A stretch of 64,000 nt of DNA, taken from assembly GCF_018687715.1 (NCBI RefSeq), contig NC_056752.1:47905837-47969836 (forward strand). Direction: 5' to 3'. Each line of letters opens with the position of its first letter. The stretch's first letter is position 1. This document shows, in pieces, positions 53,782-64,000 of this stretch. Both the position numbers and the translations under genes were made by a program. This DNA is from Carya illinoinensis (taxonomy: Eukaryota; Streptophyta; Magnoliopsida; Fagales; Juglandaceae). The notes beneath the pieces are model-generated. The model saw nothing but the letters and a program-made list of their open reading frames with translations, was not told the origin of the DNA and made no database searches.

Positions 53782-55294
53782 TCATATGTACCCAACCATG
53801 CTTTGGTCCACCGACACATGCAATGTTGCTGATATGGGCTTTTCCGACTCCACCGTGACACGATTTCCTGATACATTTCTCAAAGTATGGCTAGGAAATG
53901 CATCACCTGCATGCAATGTGTATTGCACGTTTTTTATTAGGTTAGGAAACAATAGGACCTTTGAGAAATCGACGGTCCATCTGGTTCCATTTCTCCACAC
54001 CGACCCTCTAGCTACCGTTGATTTGCGAACCATGCCTCTTACAGTATTTCGATCAACAATTACTTCTTCAATGGTTTTGAACGGTCCATTTGATTGGTCT
54101 AATTGAACTATTTTGACCCCAGTATAATCACCAGAGAACATATTATCAACAATATTCACGCCACACACAACACCCGCCAACGACTTGATCATAACGAATG
54201 CGTTTCCAAGGAAGAATGAGCCGGTTATGTGGAGTTGGACCGGATCCTCAGCCACAACACCAGTGAAATCAAAGTAACAGTTCGCAATTCGGGTTTGAGT
54301 CAAACCTGGTGCCCTGATGTATACTCCACTCCCACCCCATTGGGTGGCCTTGTTGTAACAATGTACCCCGGTGAGCATGTTTGCTTGTCCTGATATCATT
54401 ATTCCTATTGATGCAGAGAAAATTACCACATCGGTGACTGCATTGTCGTTGCCCTTTATGTTGATGCCAATGCCGGAGAAGTCCTTTTCACGACGGTCGC
54501 CACCGACATTGATGTGTTGGCCAATGAAAGAATTTCTAATGTATGTCTCATGCCCACCTTCTATGAGTATACCATTTGTAGTGAAACGGGTGACATAACA
54601 ATTGTCTATGGTTGTTCTAAGGGAATTGATAACGGAGATGCCACCACCTCTAAAATTAGAGTTTATCATAAGGTCCTTGAGTGTAATGTCTTCATACAAT
54701 AAAGAAGTCGAGGATGACCACAACTCGATCAGATGGCGATTTGTCGGAAAATCGTCCGATGCACGAAGCGATCCGCCATGAATCTGTCATGCATATATAT
54801 ATCCCAAAGACCAAAAACAAAATTACAAATATTACATTAAGAAATTAATGATAATTTAGCAAAATCTCTTAGCTTTAAAAATGGAACTAAGAATAAGATT
54901 TTATGGCATAATGCACGTACCATGAAGTTACCACCACTAATATTTGGTAAACGTAGGGAATGGCTGATCTTGTATGTCCCTCCATCAAGATGAAGCTCTG
55001 CGCCTCCAAGATCAGCAACACCTTCCATCAAATGGGCATCAACATGGGATCCAAAGGCATCAGAAAGAGCTTGCTGTAGTGCTTCAGTGCTGTCTAATCT
55101 CCCTGTAGGATCAGCACCATACTCTGTCACGTGATGAACGCGTGATCGTTGTGATACCTGCATCCATCATCACAAGTTCATGACAACCATCCCCTTCATA
55201 TCATTATTTGCCCAATTCATAGCCTTATTTTAGTCTCATCGATCGTGTGCCAAATTGCCAATATAACAACTCTGTTTTTTTTTTTTTTTTGGGT

Positions 55295-55335
<41 letters not shown>

Positions 55336-55576
55336 GGGGGGTTCATTTGATTCAAGAAAACGAAGCCAAATAGCATACCTGTGGTGTCGAATGGCTCGGG
55401 GATGGAGAAACTCCGTTGCGGATGATATGTGTAGCTTTAACCAAAGCCAGACGCCGCATTTCATCACGATATCCACCCTCGCCGGAGTAAGAGCTCTCTC
55501 CGCAGTCAAGAATTGCACTTACGTACACGAACACCATGATAATCAGATTAACGAACATATCTTTCCTAGGCATCAT
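53782..55576 (-). CDS. QUARTET3-like pectin-degrading enzyme (3 exons, 478 aa)
   Basis: QRT3-type enzymes are secreted polygalacturonase-fold proteins that break down pectin of the pollen mother cell wall so that microspores separate. Minus-strand exons 55379-55576, 54921-55157 and 53782-54783 join in frame into 478 residues, close to the Arabidopsis QRT3 length. The product has a signal peptide (NLIIMVFVYVSAILDCGES). The pectate-lyase-3 entry motif is HHVTEYGADPTGRLDSTEAL. A right-handed beta-helix follows (TTIDNCYVTRFTTNGILIEG, IGINIKGNDNAVTDVVIFSA) and then a C-terminal beta domain. The first ATG (MM) was taken as start; the second is 3 bases on. The first intron carries a 40-base G run. 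A paralogue with another tissue role is possible. Confidence 0.93.
55295..55334. repeat. G40 homopolymer in QRT3-like intron
   Basis: Forty consecutive G on the plus strand, preceded by a T-run and gggt. It lies inside the first intron of the QRT3-like gene (C-rich on the transcript). Confidence 0.9.
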
Positions 55577-56828
55577 TGCTTACAATATCGTATATTTCGC
55601 GAGTAAAAGAGAGGTTTTTTTTTTTTCTTTTGTGTGTGTGGGGGGGAGGGGAATTACAGAGGTCTTCCTAGACAGTACTCCAAATTTCATTGCTGCGATA
55701 TCTACTTATGACTTATGAGGAGGCGTCGGACAGCACGATATTCACACCCTTTTCCCCCTTTTGGCTTTTGGTTTGAATTTTGAGAACGGGAAAGAGAGAA
55801 AAAAAGGGGAGCGGGTTGGACTTTTGAGGTTGTGGAACACATTTTCATGTTGAACACTTGCTATTTTCTGTACTTTTCCAGCGCATCCCATGAGAAAGAC
55901 GTGGGAAAGTAGTTTTGCGAACTTAAATTGACATTACGTATGAATGTTTCTGTTAGAGCCTTTTTTTAGGATTGAGTATGAAAGTTTAGTGATTTTAACT
56001 GTTTAAAAGTCCTTTTAAAAAAAAATAATATGTTTGATAAATTTATAAGAAGTGTTTTAATTATTTAAAAAAATTAAAAATCTACTTTTTAAAAAAGCAT
56101 CAAATTGAAGCTTTTATCGAAAAGCTCTTACAGATAATTGTATATTTTAAAAAAATTAATATAACTAACTTTAAAAATACTTTAGAAACATGGTTATTAA
56201 ACATAAATGATTTTTTAATAGTAGAGCTTGTTATTTAAGTTATAAGCTATAAGGCCTAAAGTTATAAGTTATATTTTCTACCGTAATTCCAAACATGCAC
56301 TTAGTGTCATCGTGTTACAGCTTCTATTCATGTTCTTGATTGTTACCGTTATTGTATTTGTAAGGTGTAAAATTATCACTTATCTTGAAAATTTAAATTA
56401 ATATGAAGACGTAGATTTTATTATTTATTTTATATCTTAATATCTTCCCGCACGTATGGATCAAACTCTCTCTAAATAGATAGTCCAACACGTAAAATAT
56501 TTAATTAAATGAGATTGAGTGTAGAGTTATGGTTCAAGATCAAGACATCTGTTTTGATACCATATGAAATTATCATTTATTTTAATAATATAAACTAATA
56601 GAAAGATATAAATTTTATTATTTATTTTATATTTAAACACAATGTTATTTTTTTTCAACTCCAAACGCAGTACTTTTGCTAGTGACTGAATTTCTTTGCA
56701 CCTTCCTTGATTTGTAACCCAAGTCCTAGTTGTCTAAGAAGCTTGGTCAAAGATGCAGCTAAAGTAGTTACCCGAGTTTACAGAGAGGAATACCATCTAA
56801 GGAGATTAGGTTTGTTGACATTGGAATG
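55577..56828. other. Upstream region of the QRT3-like gene
   Basis: This holds the presumed promoter of the QRT3-like gene and AT-rich sequence up to the old Copia element. A GT/G-rich stretch (tgtgtgtgtgggggggaggg) lies at about 55631. No gene is recognised. Confidence 0.6.
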
Positions 56829-57981
56829 TGTTAGAAAAACAAGGCAATAAGATAAAAATTATAATGAAATAAAAAATGTAAACAATATATATTTTTTTAA
56901 GGAGATTTAAGCTCTCTTATCCCCTCCCCACACCTGGGATACAGGGACGTGATGCAAGGTGGATTCACAATCTGTCTCTCCTCATATTCATTTAAAATAT
57001 AGACTATATTTTACTAGATTTAAAAATTATTTTTAAGTCTAAAAATAATCAAAAATATATTTTTAGATCTAAATTATAAATTTAAATTTATAAATATGAC
57101 TATAATTTAAAAATTATATAATTTTTAAATTTGTTACTGCATATTTTGTGTAAGTTGTAGTGTAGTAATTTTTAAATTATATAATTTTTAAATTTACTAG
57201 CGTATATTTTATGTAAATTATAGTTTTTAAACTATGTATTTTTTTAAATTTACTAGTTTATTCTTTGTAAATAATTCTAACAAATTATAATATACATATT
57301 TATATATTCATAATTTATAAAATATAAATATATATTATATATATTTATATTTTTGTATATATATAAATATTTATTTGTTATATATATAATATATATAAGG
57401 GGGTGGAGAATGGGGAATCCCTCCCCCGTCCCCACCCGCATTAGGGACGCTAGATGTAGGACAGAGTTTCAATTCCTGCCATGCAGGAATGGAATGGATG
57501 GGACAGGATAGCGAGGTGCGAGGCCCGTTGCCAACTCTTAAATAATATCTCAATTTTTTTTTTTTTTTTTTTTTTTTGGCGAAGTTCCAATAATTTCTGG
57601 ACAAGACCTTATTTTATTTGTAAAGTTTCTCGCTATGGACAAAAAAATCTTCCAAACTTTTTTTTTTTTTTTTCTACGTAGACCCCAGTAGTCTATCTTT
57701 TAAGGCCATTTTTTCCAAACTAAAAAAGAAAAGAAAAAACTAACCATACGTTAATTTGTTTTTGAGATCCCATCTCATCTCCTTCTCCTAGATTCTAAAA
57801 AACCGAAAAAGGTTGATTTATTCCTCATCCGTTAAAACTAACTTCGAATATTTTTAACATTTGCAGCTTGAATGATTTCGTTTAAGACTTCCTTTAACCA
57901 AAAAATCAAAGGAATGCAACAGTTACATTTAAAAGAAAAAAAATATTACCAACAAATACAATCTATTAAAAAATACCAACA
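56829..57981 (-). repeat. 3' LTR (left copy) of old Copia element
   Basis: Homologous to 61472-62132. It contains poly-T runs and roughly 500 extra AT-rich bases not seen in the partner. A purine-rich stretch (gtgagagaa on the minus strand) next to 57981 is a possible polypurine tract. Confidence 0.65.
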
Positions 57982-58607
57982 TTCTCTCACTATTTTTTAA
58001 CGATAAAAAATATAAATAAGAGAGATACTTCCAGACAAAGAATGATTATTATACATCATGAAAATATGCTCTACATTGAACCATCGCTTAATGAAATAAT
58101 AATTTTTATTCCAAAATTAATAATAGTCTCAGAGTTGAACTATAACTTCTAAAGAGAAATAAAAAATTATTGTTCACACATAACATGAGCTCTATTAGCC
58201 AACATGTTACGGCCTTGTGCTATTTTTGGTTTTATGAGTGTATTTGAGAACAAACCCAATTCTTAGTATGGACTTTAATCTCATTTTCCTTGATGTATTT
58301 CAAATTCTTTCTTTTGTCAAGGCCTTGGTAAGTGGATTTGCTAGATTATCACATAATTTAACATAATTCATATTAATGACACCACTATTCAAATAGGATA
58401 TCAAAATATTGTGTTTTCTTCTTATTGATCTGAATTTACCATTATAATAGCTATTTTATACTTTACCAATAGTAGTAGTAGTATCAAAACAAAGTAACAT
58501 GGGTGGAACTGATTTTCCAACAATGAAATCTCATGTAGTAGGTCTCTCAACTAGTTGCTTCCTCATTTGCTAAAGCCAAAGCTATAAGTTCAGCCTCTAT
58601 AGCTAAG

Positions 58608-60405
58608 TTAGAAATAATAGTTATTTTTTATATTTCCAATATACAACACCACCACCCAAGGTAAAAATATAACTAATAGTTGAAAGAAAATCACTGACAA
58701 TATATTCCAAACGGAATCACTTAAGCATTCAAGTACAATAGGATATTTTCTATAAAACAAGCTATAGTATTTTGTACCGAATAAATATTTCATTATCTAA
58801 TCCATTGCAAACCAATGTTCTCTTCCTGGCTTAGTAGTAAATATATTAAGTACTCTTACTGCATAAGCAATGTCAGGTCTAGTACAATTAGTCGCATAAC
58901 ATAAATTACCAATCATGCTAGCATATTTACACCTTATGGTTTTGCAACTCGGTGGTAACTCAACTAATTTACAAGTTTTATTCGAAACTAATGAATCCAT
59001 CTCATCATTCATAACCTCTTTCCAAAACATAAGAATTAGGTAATGCTAAAACTTTTTATAAAGTATTTAGATTTTCCTCAATATTATAAATATAATAGTT
59101 GAGACCAATTTTTTTTTTCAATTGTAACTCTTTTATTCCTTCTTAGTTCAAGATTTTCTTCATTTTCTAGAGGAGTAGAAGAATTAACTAGTTCCAGAAA
59201 AATTATTTTATCTAAATTCTTGACCCCCACTATTTTTTTATTTAAAATGAGATTTTTCTTCATGAAAAATTGCATCGCCTGATTCAAAATTACCTTATTT
59301 TCAATATAAAAAAATCTATAGGTTGTGTTATTTTTTGCATATCCAAAAAAGACACAAGTGGTAGCTCTAACTTCTAAGTTTCTTACACCCAATTTAGGCC
59401 TTTTAGGATCTATTAGTCTTACAAATAACAAATAGTCTCAAACTTTCAAATATCCCAAACTTGACTATCCATATTTCAAAAGGTGTAGTTTTTGAATTTT
59501 TATAAAGCACTATATTTAAAACATAACAAACAATCAAAATTACTTCCCACAAAAAGTTTAAGGGAGCACCTGAATCGATAAGTATGGCATTTGTCAATTC
59601 AATCAATGTTCTATTTTTCCTTTTAGCCACAATATTAAATGTAGGTGAGTATGGTGTAGAAGTTTTATGGATAATTCTTAATGACTGAACAAAATAATTA
59701 AATTCATTTAAATCATACTCTCGCCTCTATTACTTCTAAATCTTTTAATTTTTCTATCAAATTGATTTTAACTCCATAGAAGAAATCTTTGAATTTTTCA
59801 AAATCATCACTTTTATTGTTTAATAAATAAACATATTTGTATTTTAAAAAATATCAATGAAAGTGATAAAATATCTATTTCCTCTCCATGTTAAGATTCC
59901 TTCAAATTCACAAAAATCAATATGAATTAAATCTAACAATTTGGTATTTTTCTCAACACTTTTATGAGGCCGTTTTGTAATTTTTGCTTGATTACAAATT
60001 TCACATTTCTAAAAATCCTTTTGCAGTTTGGGAATTAATCTTAAACTACTCACGATTGCAACATATTTACTATTAATATAATATAAACGTGCATGCCTAA
60101 AATTTAAAGTAGAAATTAAGCATATTAACAGAAAAAATTGATACTTTATTATCAACTTTTAATTTAAACATTCCATTACAAACATAGCCGTTGCCCACAA
60201 AGACTCTATCTTTAGTAATAACATATTGATCAAATTCCATAAGTTGCTTGAAGTCAACTTTGTTGAATAGAAAGCTTGACATCAAATTCTTCTTCATAAA
60301 TGGTGTATAGAGCACATATTTGAATGTTAATATACATCCAGAGGTAAATTTAAGCTTAACCTCACCACTCCCTAAGACCTTGGTTTTGCTTGAATCACTA
60401 AGCAT
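58608..60405 (-). pseudogene. Copia pol remnants (pre-integrase, integrase, RNase H)
   Basis: Minus-strand pieces in element order. Pre-integrase at 60097-60405 ([31 protein letters not shown]). Integrase end at 59403-59630 (AKRKNRTLIELTNAI, then KTTPFEIW) and 59084-59431 (LEVRATTCVFFGYAKNNTTY). RT start joined to RNase H linker at 58797-59030 (FWKEVMNDEMDSLVSNKTCK ... ASMIGNLCYATNCTRPDIAY), then 58608-58793. Frames are broken between pieces. The RT catalytic region with YVDD is absent. Confidence 0.85.
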
Positions 60406-60599
60406 AATAGTTTTCTCTTCTTCAAATGAAGTATACTTTTTGAGCTAATTTTTATCATAGCAGAAATGGCTATTGGCATTGGAATCTGCCCACCACCCTT
60501 CAACTTGAACCATGTTAATATTTATAATCATTGCTACAAATGGCTCCTTAGTTATGTTTACTTGAAGATTATCTCCTTACTTTCAAAATTTGCAAATTC

Positions 60600-61460
60600 A
60601 AGCAAAATGTCCATTTTTATCATAGACAAAACAAGCTTGATTTGTGAAGGAGGTTTTTTATTCTTTTCCTTTTGGCTCGGAGAACCTTTTTTGTGAGATC
60701 TACTACATTTTTTGAAATTTTTTCTTTGCAGCTTTAAATGACTATTTTTTGAAATCTAACCTTTGGGTAAGCCACTATTTTCACAAATTAAATTTACCTT
60801 CGTCATGAAAGTCTTATTTCCATTTTGAAGCATTAAAAAATCTTAATCTCTAGCTTTCTCTTCTACCAAATATGCATAATTAAGGTCTCCAAAGATGTCT
60901 CCTTTTGTTTGTGGCGTATTGACTTTTGAAACTTCTTCCATGAAGGTGATAGCTTATCAAAGATGTCACAAACAATTAGATTGTCTCCAATCTTGATGCC
61001 TTTGGATCGAACTTCTACTTCAACCATTTGAAGATCTTGCTCTTACACTACGGCGGACTTTCCATCTACCATTTGACCCACATATTTTTTTGCTCCAGCT
61101 TCTTTCGTATCATATTTATTCTGTAAAAATTTCTTTTTTTTTTGGCAAAAGAGTAAGTAGCATTGTAGAAATCATAAAATTGATCTGCAAGACAATTTAA
61201 AAGGTAACATCGACAATTATAGTCATATTTTGTATAGTTTTCAATCTTTTCTTCATGAGCTTTCACTTGTACTTCAGTCATGTTCTCGGTAATGATTTTG
61301 TTAGGATCTTTATAGTGAGAACATAAGAGACATTGAGAAGGCTTAGATAGAAGAGCACATTGCACTTCCATCTCTTGAAATAAACTCTCTTGAAAAAAAA
61401 GGACTTGTTGAGGTCTTTAACGCTTTCCATGGATTTTTCGTTTATAAGTTCCATATGAAT
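60600..61460 (-). pseudogene. Copia gag remnant
   Basis: The minus strand from about 61457 ([12 protein letters not shown]) leads to 61066-61371 (KAHEEKIENYTKYDYNCRCY), a Copia Gag body. Near 60620 is a decayed zinc knuckle ACFVYDKNGHFA.IC in which the second Cys is Tyr and a stop interrupts. No intact frame remains. Confidence 0.7.
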
Positions 61461-61471
61461 CTCCTTATAAT

Positions 61472-62132
61472 TATTAAGAAATACACTAATAAAATAAAAA
61501 TTACAATAAAATAAAAAAATTTAAACGAAACGGCTAACTTGGACTAAGGCATGGAAATTTTGCTCTTTTTAAAAAGATTCAAGCCATCTACAGTATGTGA
61601 AGTTTGGAATGAACCGATATAGCAGACCTCCTCTTGACTCGTCTCCTTCAAGATACAACAACTCAACTGATTGTGATATAATTCAAACCAACTCTATACA
61701 CATGATTGAGCCCAAATCTTCTCTAAAAATAACACCTCTATTTTATCTGAAAATTTTTCAATAATCTCTAAACACTACGTTCTTTTCTTCGTAAACTAGA
61801 CAAAAACTTCAACTTCTTTTTTTCCTACGTAGACCCCAGTACTCTATCTCCTAAAACTATTTTTTCAAAAAAAAAAAAAAATCAAAAACTATACGTTAAT
61901 TTGTTTTTGAGATCCCATGTGCCGATCTCTTACCTCTAGATTCGAAAAGGATACAACTTAACGGCTAGACTTGATTTTTTCCTCGTCCGAGCAAACCAAC
62001 TTCGAATATTTTTAACATGGGCAATTTGAATAATTTGGTTTAAAACTTCCTCAACAAAAAAATCTAAGGAATGCAACAGTTACATTAAAAAATATCTAAC
62101 TAACATATACAATCTATTAAAAAATACCAACA
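61472..62132 (-). repeat. 5' LTR (right copy) of old Copia element
   Basis: Homologous to the left copy over several blocks, with many substitutions. No convincing initiator-tRNA primer site is visible next to its inner end. Confidence 0.65.
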
Positions 62133-62809
62133 AAATGTATAGCATGCACTCATGTGTACATGTTTTGGGAGTTCTACCATCCCAGTCTTTGGTTTTCTAC
62201 CATCAAAGGTGATTAATAAAATAGAAATGTTTTTAACAGATTATATAAAGGTAAATTTATAAACTAGCATGACTTAATGTAATATATTAAATTATACAAA
62301 TAGATTTAACATATCGTATAAAGTCATATAAGTTTGTGAATTTATTTTTATTATATTATTAAATCTCATTATAGCGGTCTAAAAATCTCTTCAATCATCT
62401 TTACTACTACATAGATCTCTCAGTAAGTGCCTTCTCCATCTTACACTGAAGGTACAGGTTGTTTAGTGATGATTCTTTTATCATTTTGGTCAAAAACTAG
62501 ATACTAAAACAGCAATATTTCCGAATATTTTGGGTCATAATTTAAACTTTTCTTACTGGTCTATTATTGGGAAAAGCCACCCCAACACTCTTCACAAATT
62601 TGAAGGCCATCCTTACTTCTCTACCTCTCCCTAAGCTGTCGTTGCAAATCATTCACTACTACGTGTTGATTGGTTTGCCTTCCTTTGTACCACCCTTTTC
62701 GGTTCTTGGCCTTTGACGCTCCCTTCGTCTTCTCCACCGTAAGCCCATTTTTGCCTTTCCAGCCATCCGTGATCACACGGGCGGCACCGTCTTCAGGCTG
62801 CTCGCAGAA
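62133..62809. other. Promoter region of the pollen receptor-like kinase gene
   Basis: AT-rich to about 62540, then more balanced sequence directly before the ATG, presumably promoter and 5' UTR. No other gene is seen. Confidence 0.6.
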
Positions 62810-64000
62810 ATGATAACGGGTGCGCGCTGGGCTAAACTTAGGCGCGCACCAAGCCCTGCAGCATTCATATTCTTCACCCTTGTTGTCATGCTGTCATGGA
62901 CCGTCGTGCCATCCTTTGGTGCGTCAGACAAGGAGATACTCATGAAGTTTAAGAAGTCTGTAACGCATGCAAACGCTCTCAGCAACTGGGATCCTAAAGT
63001 AAGCCCGTGTGAAGGAAACAGGGGAAATTGGGTTGGTGTAATTTGTGTAAAAGGGAGTGTTCGGGGTTTGATGATCGAAAATAGTGGATTGACGGGTACG
63101 ATAGACGTGGATTCTCTTGTTTCCTTGCGTCACTTGACGACCTTAAGCTTCATGAACAATACGTTTGCAGGCCCATGGCCTGATATTAAGAAACTAAGTG
63201 CATTGAGATCGGTGTATTTATCGTATAATCATTTCTCTGGAGAGATTCCGGATGATGCCTTTGCCGGTATGAGTTTCTTGCAGAAAGTGTTTTTGGCAAA
63301 TAATGAGTTTACGGGTAAAATACCTTCATCCCTTGCTGCCTTACCTAGGCTTTTCATGTTGGGACTTGCTGGAAACAAATTTGAAGGCCAAATACCCAAT
63401 TTTCAGCAGAAGAATTTCAAGGAGTTTAATGTCTCTAACAATAATTTGGAGGGTCCGATCCCTGCCAGCTTGAGCAAGATCGAGTCCGACAGTTTTTCAG
63501 GTAATCATTTTAGCCATTACCCCATTAGCTTTTTAAGCTGGCTAATTTTCCATTTAGAATGAAATTCATTAACATGTTATTGCAAGAAGTGGATGAATAG
63601 GATCTTGAAAAGTTGTTGTCCTCTATAATCTCATCTCGGGAGTTATAAGTTGGATTTTCTTTGCGCTTTCGGGTTATTACTTGTTACCATTGCAGAATTA
63701 TCCATAAAAAAAAGGAGTCCTCTGAATTAATGCTTGTATGTGAAACGTAAACTTTTCTTTGGAATAATGTATATAGTCCAAGTTTTTCTTCCAAGGACTG
63801 CGGAATCTTATTCATATTTCAACTAAAATGCAGGCAATGAATATCTATGCGACCCACCTCTGGAATCATGCGACTACTATCGTAAGAGACTACCAGTTCT
63901 AAAAATCGCCCTTATTGGGATAATTGTAGTACTTCTCATAGCAGTAATTGCTGCACTTTTCTTCATATTAAACTTGAAAAAGAAATCATCACCAGCAGAT
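62810..64000 (+). CDS. Pollen-type LRR receptor-like kinase, 5' part (cut by window end)
   Basis: PRK-type receptors act at the pollen tube plasma membrane, relaying signals to ROP GTPase activators. Exon 1 (62810-63500) encodes a signal anchor (AAFIFFTLVVMLSWTVVPSF), the LRR N-cap (SDKEILMKFKKSV ... LSNWDPKVSPC), and about five LRRs (LRHLTTLSFMNNTFAGPWPD, LRSVYLSYNHFSGEIPDDAF, LQKVFLANNEFTGKIPSSLA). Exon 2 starts at 63834 (GNEYLCDPPLESCDYY) and gives a membrane helix (LKIALIGIIVVLLIAVIAAL) followed by KKK. The window ends 18 bases after the KKK codons. The kinase domain, often an atypical or weak kinase in this family, lies beyond. ATG 62810 is the first in frame and places the hydrophobic signal about 18 residues in. 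Confidence 0.92.

Larger units (their letters stand above)
56829..62132 (-). mobile_element. Old Copia LTR retrotransposon, RT core deleted
   Basis: A diverged direct repeat bounds the element. The left copy runs from about 56829 (tgttagaaaaac) to 57981 and the right copy from about 61472 to 62132, both ending aaaataccaaca. The best shared blocks are ctacgtagaccccagta, tacgttaatttgtttttgag and gaatgcaacagttacatt. The left copy is longer, apparently by an AT-rich insertion. Flanking gaatg and aaatg may be the 5-bp target duplication. Internal coding runs on the minus strand: gag, pre-integrase, integrase C-part, then RNase H remnants. Confidence 0.8.

Noticed and set aside
53690..54106. A 138-codon plus-strand frame
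   Set aside because: Antisense to the third exon of the QRT3-like gene.

Overview
The window is nuclear DNA of a woody eudicot. The genes are split by canonical GT..AG introns, the intergenic DNA is AT-rich, and there are many Copia, LINE, SINE and hAT-like MITE remnants. The protein families are plant-specific in form (ING1 of the plant type, Tau glutathione transferases, a QUARTET3-type pectinase, a pollen-type LRR receptor kinase). A Fagales tree such as walnut, pecan or oak would fit the style of the MITEs, but that is only an impression and cannot be settled here. I see no bacterial, organellar or viral segment and no CRISPR array.

Layout. 1-17.8 kb: the 3' two thirds of a SEC24-type COPII coat gene (+), with a 6.2 kb intron filled by a degraded antisense LINE, a MITE, a nested LINE tail and a tandem duplication. 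18.5-20.0 kb: two Copia gag fragments in inverted orientation, forming a large palindrome. 20.6-29.7 kb: a complete ING1-type PHD-finger gene (+) whose fourth coding exon is separated from the third by a 5.8 kb intron carrying a LINE 3' end and an almost complete 4.1 kb Copia element. 31.7-36.4 kb: a complete 18-exon mitochondrial chaperonin CPN60 gene (-). 38.1-41.6 kb: a complete GRIM-19/NDUFA13-type complex I subunit gene (+), divergent from CPN60. 42.4-46.4 kb: an F-box gene (-). 48.0-51.2 kb: two Tau glutathione transferase genes (+), both broken. 52.0-52.9 kb: the 5' stump of a plasma-membrane H+-ATPase gene. 53.8-55.6 kb: a QRT3-like pectin-degrading enzyme gene (-). 56.8-62.1 kb: an old Copia element (-) missing its RT core. 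62.8 kb to the end: the start of a pollen receptor-like kinase gene (+).

The resident genes are ordinary housekeeping or tissue-specific genes and do not form one pathway, although CPN60 and NDUFA13 both serve mitochondria and are arranged head to head. The unusual content lies in the repeats. There is a set of tiny insertions made of only the last few bases plus the poly(A) tail of a LINE, each flanked by target-site duplications. One of these duplicates the 3' splice site of a CPN60 intron and cuts the annotated acceptor off from its pyrimidine tract. There is also a LINE fragment sitting exactly at the centre of a palindrome, and there are two Copia elements with complementary internal deletions. 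I did not find evidence for a wholly new gene system.

Exon boundaries were read by eye from splice consensus, reading-frame continuity and family resemblance; no alignment was run.
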